A DNA stretch of 64,000 nt from Rhizobium sp. L51/94. GTDB taxonomy: Bacteria; Pseudomonadota; Alphaproteobacteria; Rhizobiales; Rhizobiaceae. The stretch spans positions 411,501 through 475,500 of the forward strand of contig NZ_CP072141.1 in NCBI RefSeq assembly GCF_019355555.1, given 5' to 3'. Of this stretch, positions 32,064-41,693 are shown in pieces; position 1 is the first letter of the stretch, and every line of letters begins with the position of its first letter. A model generated the notes under the pieces. It made no database searches and had not been told where the DNA came from. It worked only from the letters and a program-made list of their open reading frames with translations. A program made the translations under genes and the position numbers.

Positions 32064-32843
32064 CTAGACGCGCCGCTCGACCATCATCTTCTTGATCTCG
32101 GCAATCGCCTTGGCCGGATTCAGGCCCTTCGGGCATGTCTGGGCGCAATTCATGATCGTGTGGCAACGATAAAGCCGGAATGGATCTTCCAGATTGTCGA
32201 GGCGTTCACCGGTGGCCTCATCGCGCGAATCGATCAGCCAGCGATATGCCTGCAGCAGGACGGCTGGACCGAGATACCGGTCGCCGTTCCACCAGTAGCT
32301 CGGACAGGAGGCCGAGCAGCAGGCACACAGGATGCACTCGTAAAGACCGTCCAGCTTCTGGCGGTCGTCATGGCTCTGCTTCCATTCCTTCGCAGGCTCC
32401 GGCGATACGGTCTTCAGCCAAGGCTCGATCGAGCGGTGCTGGGCATAGAAGTTCGTCAGGTCAGGAACCAGGTCTTTCACCACAGGAAGGTGCGGCAGCG
32501 GATAGACCTTGACGGTACCCTTCACCTCGTCCAGCCCCTTGGTGCAGGCGAGTGTATTGGTTCCGTCGATGTTCATGGCGCAGGAGCCACAGATCCCCTC
32601 GCGACAGGAGCGGCGCAGCGTCAGCGTCGGGTCGATGTTGTTCTTGATGTAAAGCAGGGCATCCAGCACCATCGGCCCGCAGTCGTCGACATCGATGTAG
32701 AAGGTATCGATGCTCGGGTTCTGACCGTCGTCTGGGCTCCAGCGATAGATCCGCAGTTCGCGGGTGTTCGTCGCACCCTGCGGCTTCGGCCAGACCTTGC
32801 CTTCGCGCATCTGAGAGTTCTTGGGGAGAGCGAGTTCAACCAT
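32064..32843 (-). CDS. sdhB: Succinate dehydrogenase iron-sulfur subunit
   Basis: 259 residues. The 2Fe-2S ligands are in [12 protein letters not shown] plus a later Cys (TLAC); the 4Fe-4S and 3Fe-4S ligands are in [11 protein letters not shown] and CAQTCPKG. It passes electrons from SdhA to ubiquinone. It is the last gene of sdhCDAB, 17 bases after sdhA. Confidence 0.98.
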   Translation of the reverse strand: MVELALPKNSQMREGKVWPKPQGATNTRELRIYRWSPDDGQNPSIDTFYIDVDDCGPMVLDALLYIKNNIDPTLTLRRSCREGICGSCAMNIDGTNTLACTKGLDEVKGTVKVYPLPHLPVVKDLVPDLTNFYAQHRSIEPWLKTVSPEPAKEWKQSHDDRQKLDGLYECILCACCSASCPSYWWNGDRYLGPAVLLQAYRWLIDSRDEATGERLDNLEDPFRLYRCHTIMNCAQTCPKGLNPAKAIAEIKKMMVERRV

Positions 32844-32860
32844 GTCCAGTTCCTCTCAAA

Positions 32861-34717
32861 TCAATACACACGCGCCTTCGGCTCGATCTTCTGCGGATCC
32901 ATGCCTTCGGCGATCAGTTCGGTGTGAACCGGACGGTAGTCGAGTTTCACTTCGCCTGAGTCGTTGACCCAGGAGAGCGTGTGCTTGCGCCAGTTGACGT
33001 CGTCACGGCCGCCGAACGGACCGTCGGTGAAGTCTTCCCGTGCATGCGATCCGCGGCTTTCCTTACGGGCTTCCGCGCCGTAGATCGTGGTGATCGCGTT
33101 GGCCATCAGATTGTGCAGTTCGAGCGTCTCGACCAGATCGGAGTTCCAGATCAACGAACGGTCGGTGACCTTTACGTCAGAAAGCTCCTTCCAGATCGCC
33201 GACATGCGCTCGCAGCCCGAGGCCAGCGATTCCTGCGTACGGAATACGGCAGCGTCGTCCTGCATGGCATGCTGCATCTTTTCGCGCAGCACCGATGTCG
33301 GTGTATGACCATTGGAGAACCGCAGCTTGTCGAAGCGATCCATGATCTTTTCGCAGGCAGCCAGGTTGAGCTGAGGGATTGGCGCAGCGCGATCGATGAC
33401 TTCGGCAGCGCGGATGGCAGCAGCACGTCCGAAGACGACGAGGTCGATCAGCGAATTGGAGCCAAGGCGATTGGCGCCATGAACCGATGCGCAGCCGGCT
33501 TCTCCGACAGCCATGAGGCCCGGAAGGATGCGTTCCGGATTTTCACTGTCCGCATTCAGCACTTCGCCCCAGTAGTTCGTCGGGATGCCGCCCATGTTGT
33601 AGTGCACCGTCGGCAGGACCGGGATCGGCTCGCGCGTCACGTCGACGCCGGCAAAGATCTTTGCCGATTCCGAGATACCGGGCAGGCGCTCGTTGAGAAC
33701 AGCCGGATCGAGGTGGTCGAGGTGCAGGTAGATGTGGTCCTTGTTCTTGCCGACGCCACGCCCCTCGCGGATTTCCAGCGTCATGCAGCGCGATACGACG
33801 TCGCGCGAGGCAAGGTCCTTGGCTGATGGAGCATAGCGCTCCATGAAGCGCTCGCCTTCCGAATTGACGAGATAGCCGCCTTCGCCGCGCGCCCCTTCGG
33901 TGATGAGACAGCCGGCGCCGTAGATGCCGGTCGGATGAAACTGCACGAACTCCATGTCCTGCAGCGGCAGGCCGGCACGCGCCACCATGCCGCCGCCGTC
34001 GCCGGTGCAGGTATGGGCGGACGTTGCCGAGAAATAGGCACGGCCGTACCCGCCGGTCGCAAGCACCACCATCTTGGCGGAGAAGCGATGGATGGTTCCA
34101 TCGTCGAGGCACCAGGCCATGACGCCGATGCACTTCGAGCCGTCTTCCGACATGATCAGGTCGAGGGCGAAGTATTCGATAAAGAATTCGGCGTTGTGCT
34201 TCAGCGACTGTCCGTAAAGCGTGTGCAGGATAGCGTGGCCGGTGCGGTCGGCAGCAGCACAGGTGCGCTGCACGGGCGGGCCCTCGCCGTAATTCTGCAT
34301 GTGGCCGCCAAACGGCCGCTGGTAGATCTTGCCTTCCTCGTTGCGCGAGAAGGGGACGCCGTAATGCTCGAGTTCGTAAACGGCCTTAGGCGCTTCCATC
34401 GTCAGATACTGCATGGCATCGACGTCGCCGAGCCAGTCGGAGCCCTTGACGGTGTCGTAGAGATGCCACTGCCAGCTGTCCGGCGTCATGTTGCGCAGCG
34501 ACGCAGCGATACCGCCTTGAGCGGCCACCGTGTGCGAGCGGGTCGGGAATACCTTGGTGATGCAGGCGGTCTTGAAGCCCTGTTCGGCCATGCCGAGCGT
34601 GGCGCGGAGACCCGCGCCGCCGGCACCGACGACGATCACGTCATAGGAGTGATCGACGTACTTGTAGTCCTTGCCGGTCCGTTCGGGCCCATTCTGATTG
34701 GGTGAGGTTGGTGCCAT
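32861..34717 (-). CDS. sdhA: Succinate dehydrogenase flavoprotein subunit
   Basis: 618 residues. FAD motif [13 protein letters not shown], the flavinylated His in [14 protein letters not shown], and active-site blocks [11 protein letters not shown] and [11 protein letters not shown]. It oxidises succinate to fumarate at the inner membrane. The ATG is preceded by AGGA at a rather long spacing, 7 bases after sdhD. Confidence 0.98.
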   Translation of the reverse strand: MAPTSPNQNGPERTGKDYKYVDHSYDVIVVGAGGAGLRATLGMAEQGFKTACITKVFPTRSHTVAAQGGIAASLRNMTPDSWQWHLYDTVKGSDWLGDVDAMQYLTMEAPKAVYELEHYGVPFSRNEEGKIYQRPFGGHMQNYGEGPPVQRTCAAADRTGHAILHTLYGQSLKHNAEFFIEYFALDLIMSEDGSKCIGVMAWCLDDGTIHRFSAKMVVLATGGYGRAYFSATSAHTCTGDGGGMVARAGLPLQDMEFVQFHPTGIYGAGCLITEGARGEGGYLVNSEGERFMERYAPSAKDLASRDVVSRCMTLEIREGRGVGKNKDHIYLHLDHLDPAVLNERLPGISESAKIFAGVDVTREPIPVLPTVHYNMGGIPTNYWGEVLNADSENPERILPGLMAVGEAGCASVHGANRLGSNSLIDLVVFGRAAAIRAAEVIDRAAPIPQLNLAACEKIMDRFDKLRFSNGHTPTSVLREKMQHAMQDDAAVFRTQESLASGCERMSAIWKELSDVKVTDRSLIWNSDLVETLELHNLMANAITTIYGAEARKESRGSHAREDFTDGPFGGRDDVNWRKHTLSWVNDSGEVKLDYRPVHTELIAEGMDPQKIEPKARVY

Positions 34718-34724
34718 GATGCAA

Positions 34725-35105
34725 TTATCCTACGAACGCGATTTTCAGAATGGCGAAGAGACAGAGCCCAGCGACGACGATCGAAAAGAACGTGTTGAGC
34801 ATCAGCAAGACGAGTTTGCCGACTTCGCCATGGACGTAGTCCTCGATGATCACCTGCATGCCGAGCCGCATGTGGATCACGCCCGAAATCACCATCAGCG
34901 CGAAGAACACGGCGACAAACGGGTTCGACAGCGCGTGCACGACAACAGCATAAGGTGCGCCGGCGTAAATCATCAGGAAGACGACGAAGAAGATAAACAA
35001 CGGCACGTTGGCGACGGCCGTCAGCCGCTGGCGCCAGAAATGCTCCGTGCCGTCCTTGGCCGAACCGAGACCGCGAACGCGGCTGAGAGGGGTGCGCATA
35101 TCCAT
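34725..35105 (-). CDS. sdhD: Succinate dehydrogenase membrane anchor, SdhD
   Basis: 126 residues with three membrane spans ([17 protein letters not shown], a middle span [14 protein letters not shown], and a C-terminal [15 protein letters not shown]) and the family motif [18 protein letters not shown] at 35105 follows GAGGG by 9 bases; the frame is open far upstream through sdhC but only this start fits. Confidence 0.94.
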   Translation of the reverse strand: MDMRTPLSRVRGLGSAKDGTEHFWRQRLTAVANVPLFIFFVVFLMIYAGAPYAVVVHALSNPFVAVFFALMVISGVIHMRLGMQVIIEDYVHGEVGKLVLLMLNTFFSIVVAGLCLFAILKIAFVG

Positions 35106-35116
35106 GACCAGAACCC

Positions 35117-35512
35117 TCAGAAACGCATCGCCAGGGCAACAGCCCAGACGATGGCGGTGAGACAGAGCGAACCGATCAGATTGGCGATCGCCAGCTTGGT
35201 GGAAAAATGCTTCTCGAAACCATGGCCGAGATCCCACATAAAATGGCGGAAGCCGCCGAGCATGTGGTGCAGCAGCGCCCAAGTATAGCCAAGCAGGATC
35301 AGCCGGCCGATGATCGTGCCGAGAAACCAGTTGGCCCAGTCGAAATAAAACTGGCCCGACGCGGCGGCGACAAGCCACCAGACGACCAAAAGCGTGCCGA
35401 CGTAGAGCGCGCCACCGGTAATGCGATGGATGATCGACATGGCCATGGTCGGGATGAGTTTGTAGATTTGAAGATGCGGCGATATAGGCCGATTATGTGT
35501 GACGTTCGCCAT
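35117..35512 (-). CDS. sdhC: Succinate dehydrogenase cytochrome b556 subunit, SdhC
   Basis: 131 residues with three membrane spans. The N-terminal [11 protein letters not shown] with SIIHRITG and the haem-ligand region [15 protein letters not shown] are diagnostic. The ATG at 35512 is preceded by GAGG. It is the first gene of sdhCDAB, divergent from a secreted protein gene. Confidence 0.95.
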   Translation of the reverse strand: MANVTHNRPISPHLQIYKLIPTMAMSIIHRITGGALYVGTLLVVWWLVAAASGQFYFDWANWFLGTIIGRLILLGYTWALLHHMLGGFRHFMWDLGHGFEKHFSTKLAIANLIGSLCLTAIVWAVALAMRF

Positions 35513-35712
35513 CAAGACCTCGCGGCGTTACGATGCGCTTCCAATGCGGGCAATCCCGGGCAACACACGAATGACAAAGTCCTATGTGCGTTGCATCAGT
35601 CGCGTGGTTTAATCACCGAAATGCCTGCCGACAAGCACTATTGCAGTCCATAGAAAATTTAATCGATTGACGTCATCCACACGCCGATTTCGCCGTATTA
35701 CTCTCTTGCGAG

Positions 35713-35720
35713 TTAACCAT
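35713..35720 (+). promoter_or_regulatory. CtrA-type half site TTAACCAT
   Basis: An exact match to the second CtrA motif class (TTAACCAT), about 95 bases before the start of the secreted orphan gene. Confidence 0.45.
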
Positions 35721-35777
35721 CCGGGTGGATTTGTCGCCCGCTGCGTGGACTTGGTCTTCCACTTCCGGCACTCTTCC

Positions 35778-35793
35778 TTAACTTTTTGTTAAC
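35778..35793 (+). promoter_or_regulatory. Candidate CtrA binding site, full motif
   Basis: TTAA-CTTTTTG-TTAAC matches TTAA-N7-TTAAC exactly. It ends 22 bases before the ATG at 35816, close enough that binding could repress rather than activate. Confidence 0.6.
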
Positions 35794-35815
35794 GGTTATT
35801 TGTCCGGAGGCCGGC

Positions 35816-36379
35816 ATGCCTGGTGTTTTCTCGCGAATCGGTACGATCCTTGGCGCAGCAGCACTGAGCGGAACCCTGGCGTTGCCTGTTCTGGCGAACG
35901 ACTACCACGGCCACGGCCGGACCATTTTCCATCAGGGAGCGCACGCCTCCGGCTTTCGGAACCGCGAGGCCGGTGGACACCGCTTCTACGCCGACGATCG
36001 CAGCCCGCGCCAGGGCCATGAACACAGCCGTTTCGATCCCAGCGGTTATCGCAGCCATGCGCCCGAGCGCCAATTTACCGACGGGCACATGCGTAGAAAC
36101 CATTTCCGGATGCTGGCGTCCCGGGATTTTTCGACGCGGCGTGGCGGTGGCATCGCCGTTATCGAGCGCCGTCAGCCGGACTATAATTTCATCAGTAATT
36201 ACGCCGGCTCGGTCGATGTCTACCATGCCAATGGCGGCACCTATATCACCGGCTATGGCGACGGCGGCTACACCGGGTCAAGCGCCCCTGTCATGGCGCC
36301 GCGCGCAAAAATCATCGATGTCGCCCGCACGCGCAACGGCTGCGCCTACGAAAACGGCGTCTGCGTCATCAGGCCCTGA
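35816..36379 (+). CDS. Secreted protein of unknown function
   Basis: 187 residues. A signal peptide (SRIGTILGAAALSGTLALPVLA) probably cleaves before ND. The mature part is rich in His, Arg, Gly and Tyr (DYHGHGRTIFHQG, HRFYADDRSPRQGHEHS) and ends with two cysteines (NGCAYENGVC), which may form a disulfide. I do not recognise a family. GGAGG lies 5 bases before the ATG. It carries two CtrA-type motifs upstream and ends 3 bases from a convergent methyltransferase gene. Confidence 0.75.
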   Translation: MPGVFSRIGTILGAAALSGTLALPVLANDYHGHGRTIFHQGAHASGFRNREAGGHRFYADDRSPRQGHEHSRFDPSGYRSHAPERQFTDGHMRRNHFRMLASRDFSTRRGGGIAVIERRQPDYNFISNYAGSVDVYHANGGTYITGYGDGGYTGSSAPVMAPRAKIIDVARTRNGCAYENGVCVIRP

Positions 36380-36382
36380 TCG

Positions 36383-37033
36383 TCAGTCTGCGGAGAACCG
36401 CCACACGGTCGTCTTCTTGATGTCGCTGTCCTCGAGGGCGCGCGTGACCGGCACTTCATAGGTCGCCTGGAATGTGAGACCCGCTTTCGGCAGGTAGGCT
36501 CGCCCGGGATCGCCGACGAGAACGACGATGCCCCGGGAGGTGAGTGCCGATAGCCAGGGGACGAGCCGGTCTGCAAATTCGCGATCGTAGAACACGTCGC
36601 CAGCGAGCAGCACGTCCGCGTCGACGGGAAGGCCGACGATATCATCGCCGGAAAACCCGATATCGGCCCGATTTTCCGCAGCATTCAGCCGCACTGCCGT
36701 TTCCGCCCACGGATCGATATCCACCGCCAGCACCTTTGCAGCACCCGCATGTGCGGCGGCAATGGCCACCAGCCCCGATCCACTGGCAAAATCCACCACA
36801 CGCTTGCCGGCGACGACATCGGGGTTATCGAGCACGAAACGCGCCAGGCCCTGGCCTCCCGCCCAGGCAAAGGCCCAGAACGGTGGTGGCAGGCCGATCT
36901 CCTGCAGCTCCTCCTCGGTCTTCAGCCAGAGGTCATGGGCTTCGCTCGCCAGATGCAGCCGGATCTCAGGCACATGCGGCGGCGCCAGCACATCGGTGTT
37001 AGCGCGGATAAAAGCTTCCGGCTCGGTCTTCAC
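36383..37033 (-). CDS. Class I methyltransferase, ETF-beta lysine methyltransferase-like
   Basis: 216 residues. SAM-binding motif VVDFASGSGLVAIAA, then acidic motif II AVDIDPWA, and LLAGDVFYDREFADRLVPWL, which closely resembles the GDMFYDEDLADSL block of human ETFBKMT (METTL20). That enzyme methylates lysines of electron transfer flavoprotein beta; a homologue from Agrobacterium has been reported active, as I recall. The start is GTG. It is the last gene of the tsaD operon, 7 bases after the EVE-domain gene. Confidence 0.8.
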   Translation of the reverse strand: MKTEPEAFIRANTDVLAPPHVPEIRLHLASEAHDLWLKTEEELQEIGLPPPFWAFAWAGGQGLARFVLDNPDVVAGKRVVDFASGSGLVAIAAAHAGAAKVLAVDIDPWAETAVRLNAAENRADIGFSGDDIVGLPVDADVLLAGDVFYDREFADRLVPWLSALTSRGIVVLVGDPGRAYLPKAGLTFQATYEVPVTRALEDSDIKKTTVWRFSAD

Positions 37034-37040
37034 TCGCGGC

Positions 37041-37478
37041 TCAGCGGGGCGGATTGTCGAGGCCGCCCATCCGGCAGACCTCCAGATATTCCTCGTCGGT
37101 GACCGGCTGCACGGACAGCCGCATCGAGGTCACCAGCGACATTTTCGCCAGCTTCTCGCTCGCCTTGACATCCTTCAGCGTCACCGGCTTCGGCATATCG
37201 CAGACGGCGCGGATGTCGACGCAATCCCACTTCGGATCGCCCTTGGCGCTGGAATCCGGATGCGACAAGGCACAGACCTCGACGATACCGACGATCTCGA
37301 GCCCTTCGTTCGAGTGGTAGAAAAAGCCCTTGTCGCCGATCTTCATCGCCCGCATGTGGTTGCGCGCCAGATAGTTGCGCACGCCGGTCCATTCGGTGCC
37401 GGCCTCGCCCGCATCCTTCTGCGCCTGCCAGCCCCAGGTCTTCGGTTCGGACTTGAACAGCCAGTGAGCCACGATCAC
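37041..37478 (-). CDS. EVE domain-containing protein
   Basis: 145 residues forming a single EVE (PUA-like) domain: HWLFKSEPKTW at the N terminus, TEWTGVRNYLARNHMRAMKIGD, and FFYHSNEGLEIVGI. EVE domains are thought to bind modified bases in nucleic acids. The GTG start overlaps the yciI stop by four bases (GTGA), so it is translationally coupled. Confidence 0.92.
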   Translation of the reverse strand: MIVAHWLFKSEPKTWGWQAQKDAGEAGTEWTGVRNYLARNHMRAMKIGDKGFFYHSNEGLEIVGIVEVCALSHPDSSAKGDPKWDCVDIRAVCDMPKPVTLKDVKASEKLAKMSLVTSMRLSVQPVTDEEYLEVCRMGGLDNPPR

Positions 37479-37768
37479 GCCTCCGGCTTGTTGAATACCC
37501 AGTTGAACGGCTTGACCTCGACGCTTTCGAACAGGCCGGCCTTGGCATAGGGATCGGCATCGGCCAGGGCCTGCGCATCGGCGAGCGACGCCGCTTCGAC
37601 GATCACCAGGCTGCCGCAGGGCTTTTCATCCGAGCCGAGGAACGGGCCGGCCATCTTCAGCGTGCCCTCGTCATTCAGCTTGTTCAGATGCTCGACATGG
37701 GCAGGGCGGGTGTCCATGCGGACATGTAGATGGTCGGGTTTGTCCTTGCAGAGAAAAGCGAAAAGCAT
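37475..37768 (-). CDS. YciI family protein
   Basis: 97 residues with the YciI fold: a central RPAHVEHLNKL His and DEGTLKMAGPFL, then ADADPYAKAGLFESVEVKPF. Members are small ferredoxin-like dimers, some with dehydrochlorinase- or isomerase-like activity; the role of this one is unknown. It lies 27 bases after gpsA and overlaps the EVE gene. Confidence 0.9.
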   Translation of the reverse strand: MLFAFLCKDKPDHLHVRMDTRPAHVEHLNKLNDEGTLKMAGPFLGSDEKPCGSLVIVEAASLADAQALADADPYAKAGLFESVEVKPFNWVFNKPEA

Positions 37769-37795
37769 GGGTTTGCTCCTGTTTTGTGGTCAGAT

Positions 37796-38785
37796 CTATT
37801 CGGTGGTGATCGGCCGCGTCATCAATTGTTCGATGGCGTCGGAAATATCGAGCGTGCCGTCGATAATGGCCGCAACCGCTTCGGTGATCGGCATGGCGAT
37901 GCCGAGTTCGGCGGCAAGCCGAACGGCGACGGAAGCGGCAAGCGCCCCTTCGACCAGTCCCCCCTGCGCCGGATCCCGAAGCTCGCCGCGACCAAGCGCG
38001 ATGCCGAAGCGCAAGTTGCGCGACTGGTGGCTGGTCGCAGTCAGCACGAGATCGCCAAGGCCGGAGAGGCCGCGCACCGTCTCCGCCTGCCCGCCCTGCG
38101 CGCCGACGAAGCGCGACATCTCGGCCAGTCCCCGGCTGATCAGCGCCGCGCGGGCCGAATCGCCGATGCCACGGCCTTCGACGATGCCGCAGGCAATCGC
38201 CAGCACGTTCTTCAGCGCGCCGCCCAGCTGGACGCCGATCCGGTCATCGGAGGCATAGAGCCGGAATGTCCGCCCCGAAATTGCCTGCGCCAACCGTTCG
38301 GCATCAGCCATGTCCCCGGCGGCGACAGCCATTGCCGTCGGCAGGCCCTTGGCAATATCGGCGGCAAAACCGGGGCCTGAAAGTACAGCGATGGCATGAT
38401 GCGGCAATTCGCGTTCCAGCATTTCCGTCAACAGCGAGCCGGAAACACGATCGATACCCTTGGCACACGTAACGACGACGGCATCCTTCGAGAGGTATCT
38501 TCCATACTGTCGCGCTGCATCTGCCTGTGCCTGGGAGGGCATCGCAAACAACACGATATCGGCATGGGAAACCGCATCCGGTTCGGCGGAAAAGGTGAGA
38601 CCGCCCGGAAGCGCAATGCCGGGCAAAGCCGCTTCGTGCCGGCGCTCGGCGGCAAGTTTGGCCATCAGCGCCGCATCGCGGCCGACGAGCACCACCTCGT
38701 GGCGGCCGGCCTGGGCAATGACGGAGGCCAGCGCCGTTCCGAAGGCGCCGGCGCCGATAACCGCGATGCGCTCCGTGCCACTCAT
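37796..38785 (-). CDS. gpsA: NAD(P)H glycerol-3-phosphate dehydrogenase
   Basis: 329 residues. NAD motif [12 protein letters not shown], the catalytic Lys in CAKGID and [13 protein letters not shown]. It makes sn-glycerol-3-phosphate for phospholipids. Its ATG overlaps the tsaD stop by four bases (ATGA). Confidence 0.97.
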   Translation of the reverse strand: MSGTERIAVIGAGAFGTALASVIAQAGRHEVVLVGRDAALMAKLAAERRHEAALPGIALPGGLTFSAEPDAVSHADIVLFAMPSQAQADAARQYGRYLSKDAVVVTCAKGIDRVSGSLLTEMLERELPHHAIAVLSGPGFAADIAKGLPTAMAVAAGDMADAERLAQAISGRTFRLYASDDRIGVQLGGALKNVLAIACGIVEGRGIGDSARAALISRGLAEMSRFVGAQGGQAETVRGLSGLGDLVLTATSHQSRNLRFGIALGRGELRDPAQGGLVEGALAASVAVRLAAELGIAMPITEAVAAIIDGTLDISDAIEQLMTRPITTE

Positions 38786-39879
38786 GATTTTGCGCCCCGA
38801 CGGCCGTGGCCGATCAGCGCCGCAGCATTAGCGTCCAGCGGCCAGCGCGATCGCGGCGCCACCGAGAGATCGTCTGCAGGTTCACCGGTTGCCATCCGCT
38901 CGAGGCCGGCCCAGGCGATCATCACGGCATTGTCGGTGCAAAGATGCAGCGGCGGAGCGATGAAGCGGAAGCCCTGCTGGTCGCATAGCTCCTGCAAGGT
39001 CCGGCGCAATTCGAGATTGGCGGCAACACCGCCGGCAACGACCAGCGCCGGACGATCCGACAATTGCGGAAACTCGGCCTTGAAGCGTTGCAGCCCGCGC
39101 CCGATGCGATCCTTCAGTGTCCGCGAAATGGCCTTCTGGAAGGAGGCGCAGATATCGGCGATATCCTGATCCGAAAGCGGCGCGATCTCCATTGCGGCCT
39201 GCCGCACGGCAGTCTTCAGGCCGGAAAAGGAAAAATCGAGCCGCGCCTCACCGACCAGCGGCCTGGGGAAGACGAACCGGTCGGCATTGCCGGTCTTTGC
39301 CGCCTTTTCCACCGCCGGACCGCCGGGATAGGGCAGGCCCAGCAGCTTGGCCGTCTTGTCGAAGGCTTCGCCGAGCGCATCGTCGATCGTCGTGCCCCAG
39401 CGCTCGTAGACGCCGACGCCGCGCACCAGGATCAGTTGCGTGTGGCCGCCGGAGACCAGCAGCATCAGATAGGGAAAGGCCAGCCCATCGGTCAGGCGCG
39501 CCGTCAGCGCATGGCCTTCGAGATGGTTGATGGCATAGAGGGGCTTGCCCGAGGCACGCGCCATCGCCTTCGCCGTCATCAACCCGACCAGCAGACCACC
39601 GATCAGGCCAGGGCCGGACGTTGCGGCAATCGCATCGACGTCGGCAAGCGACACATTGGCGCGTTTCAAAGCTTCTTCGATAAGCGTATCAAGCGCCTCG
39701 ACATGGGCGCGGGCCGCGATTTCGGGGACCACGCCGCCATAGGCACTGTGCTCCTCCATCTGGCTGAGAACGACGTCGGACAATACAGAGCACTGCCCGT
39801 CCGAACGGCGTTCGACAACGGCAGCGGCGGTTTCGTCGCAGCTTGTTTCGATGCCGAGAATGCGGAGAAAGGGCGTCAT
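38782..39879 (-). CDS. tsaD: tRNA threonylcarbamoyladenosine transferase TsaD
   Basis: 365 residues. N-terminal [16 protein letters not shown], the metal-binding HLEGH motif, and SGGHTQL identify Kae1/TsaD, which with TsaB and TsaE makes t6A37 in ANN-decoding tRNAs. It is the first gene of a five-gene minus-strand operon and is divergent from hemC with only 74 bases between the starts. Confidence 0.97.
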   Translation of the reverse strand: MTPFLRILGIETSCDETAAAVVERRSDGQCSVLSDVVLSQMEEHSAYGGVVPEIAARAHVEALDTLIEEALKRANVSLADVDAIAATSGPGLIGGLLVGLMTAKAMARASGKPLYAINHLEGHALTARLTDGLAFPYLMLLVSGGHTQLILVRGVGVYERWGTTIDDALGEAFDKTAKLLGLPYPGGPAVEKAAKTGNADRFVFPRPLVGEARLDFSFSGLKTAVRQAAMEIAPLSDQDIADICASFQKAISRTLKDRIGRGLQRFKAEFPQLSDRPALVVAGGVAANLELRRTLQELCDQQGFRFIAPPLHLCTDNAVMIAWAGLERMATGEPADDLSVAPRSRWPLDANAAALIGHGRRGAKS

Positions 39880-39896
39880 GGAACCTGAACGTCGGA

Positions 39897-39925
39897 TTGC
39901 GGTGCAGTCTAAACCTGTTTACGAG
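39897..39925 (+). promoter_or_regulatory. Candidate promoter of hemC operon
   Basis: TTGCGG and TACGAG with a 17-base spacer, in the short region between divergent tsaD and hemC. The match is modest. Confidence 0.3.
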
Positions 39926-39953
39926 AACTGTCGGTAACAACGGATCAATACGG

Positions 39954-40883
39954 ATGCAAACGAAACCTTTCCGGATCGGCACACGCGGTAGTCCGCTTGC
40001 GCTGGCCCAGGCCCACGAGGCGCGAGACCGGCTGATTGCCGCCCATGGCCTGCCCCCGGAAATGTTCGAGATCGTCGTCATGACGACAATGGGCGACCGC
40101 ATTACCGACCGTTCGCTGGCTGAAATCGGCGGCAAGGGGCTGTTCACCCAGGAACTCGAACTGCGGCTTTTGACCGAGGACCTGGACTTTGCCGTGCATT
40201 CGGCCAAGGACATAGCCACCAATCTGCCCGAAGGCCTCTATCTCTCCGCCTTCCTGCCGCGCGAAGATATCAGGGATGCCGTGATCGGCCGCACGGCGCC
40301 GAGCCTGATGGAATTGCCGCAGGGCGCAACGGTCGGCTCTGCATCGCTTCGCCGGCAGGCACTGATCAGACGCATCCGCCCGGATATCAATGTCATCGTC
40401 TTTCGCGGCGCAGTCGACACGCGGCTGCGCAAGTTGCACGAAGGCCAGGCCGATGCCACGCTTCTGGCCGTGGCCGGGCTGAAGCGACTGGGCAAGGTCG
40501 ACGTGCTTACCGAGATACTCGACCCCGACGCCTTTCCGCCGGCGCCGGCGCAGGGCGCAATCGCCATCGAAAGCCGGGTCGGAGACATCAGGACCGACGC
40601 GCTGCTGGCGCCGATCAACGACATCCCCACCTTCGACACCGTCTCCTGCGAGCGCGGCTTCCTCGCGACGCTCGACGGCTCCTGCCGCACGCCGATTGCC
40701 GGCTACGCAACCTGCGACGGCGACAACCTGCGCTTTTTCGGCATGATCCTCACCCCGGACGGCCGCATCGAGCACAACATCACCGTCGAAGGCCGGCGCT
40801 CGGATGCCGAAGCCCTTGGCGCTGCGGCCGGCGAGGCGGTGCGTGACAAGGCCGGCCCGACCTTTTTCGATAGCTGGAGCTGA
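39954..40883 (+). CDS. hemC: Hydroxymethylbilane synthase (porphobilinogen deaminase)
   Basis: 309 residues. [27 protein letters not shown], and the dipyrromethane-cofactor cysteine C244 in [10 protein letters not shown]. It joins four porphobilinogens into the linear tetrapyrrole. The start at 39954 matches the family N terminus; the open frame upstream overlaps tsaD and does not. hemD follows after 3 bases. Confidence 0.97.
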   Translation: MQTKPFRIGTRGSPLALAQAHEARDRLIAAHGLPPEMFEIVVMTTMGDRITDRSLAEIGGKGLFTQELELRLLTEDLDFAVHSAKDIATNLPEGLYLSAFLPREDIRDAVIGRTAPSLMELPQGATVGSASLRRQALIRRIRPDINVIVFRGAVDTRLRKLHEGQADATLLAVAGLKRLGKVDVLTEILDPDAFPPAPAQGAIAIESRVGDIRTDALLAPINDIPTFDTVSCERGFLATLDGSCRTPIAGYATCDGDNLRFFGMILTPDGRIEHNITVEGRRSDAEALGAAAGEAVRDKAGPTFFDSWS

Positions 40884-40886
40884 CCG

Positions 40887-41633
40887 ATGCGCGTGCTCGT
40901 CACACGTCCCGCAGCATCGGGCGAGCGCACCGCGAAAAAGCTCGAAGCGCGCGGCCATGAGGCACTGCTCTTGCCGCTGACGGCAGCAGTCCACGATCCC
41001 GAGGCGGCATCGGCGGCACTGGACAACTCCACCGGCGCCATTGCCGTTACCAGCGCAGAGGCGCTCCGTGCATTGCAGGCCATCGGCCCGGCGCTCTCCG
41101 CACATATCGGACGACCGCTCTTTGCCGTCGGCAAGGCAACCGCCGAAAAGGCAGTCGCAGCCGGTTTCACCACTGTCCACCATTCCCAAGGCGATGGCAC
41201 TGAACTTGCCGATCTCGTGGCCAGCCAGAAATTCTTGTTGGGTGATCGTCCGCTGACTTATCTCGCAGGCTACCCCCGCGCGTCAGGCTTCGAAAAGCAG
41301 CTTTCCCTGCACGGCGTCCCGTTCGACTGCATCGAATGCTACCGCATGGAGCCGGTAGAGCCGCCTGAAACACTGCTGCAGAGCCTTTTCAGCGACGTTC
41401 CTGTCGATGCAGTGCTCTTCTACTCCAGTCACACCGCCAGACGTTTTTTCGGCCTCGCTACAGTATCCAGGCATCTGGAGAAGCTGAAAAAGACGCGACT
41501 TCTTTGCCTGAGCGCGACGATTGCCACAATCGTCCCCTACCCGTTGCGATCAGCGGTCGAAATAGCGGAGATCCCGGAGGAAGACAGCATGCTCGGCCTT
41601 CTCGATCCCGATCCGAGCGCTAATTTGATCTAA
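40887..41633 (+). CDS. hemD: Uroporphyrinogen-III synthase
   Basis: 248 residues of the weakly conserved HemD family: MRVLVTRPAASGERTAKKL at the N terminus, AITSAEALRAL-like core (IAVTSAEALRAL), and FYSSHTARRF in the C-terminal half. It closes the tetrapyrrole ring with D-ring inversion. Its place directly after hemC supports the call. Confidence 0.93.
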   Translation: MRVLVTRPAASGERTAKKLEARGHEALLLPLTAAVHDPEAASAALDNSTGAIAVTSAEALRALQAIGPALSAHIGRPLFAVGKATAEKAVAAGFTTVHHSQGDGTELADLVASQKFLLGDRPLTYLAGYPRASGFEKQLSLHGVPFDCIECYRMEPVEPPETLLQSLFSDVPVDAVLFYSSHTARRFFGLATVSRHLEKLKKTRLLCLSATIATIVPYPLRSAVEIAEIPEEDSMLGLLDPDPSANLI

Positions 41634-41693
41634 GCTCTTTCCATAAACCGCTTCACTGTCTACCTTCTTCGCAGTGCATCACATGAGGACGCC

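Larger units (their letters stand above)
35513..35815. other. Divergent intergenic region, sdhC and secreted orphan
   Basis: About 300 bases without a gene. It must hold the sdh promoter on the minus strand, which I could not place with confidence. Its right half holds two CtrA-type motifs, listed separately. Confidence 0.5.
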
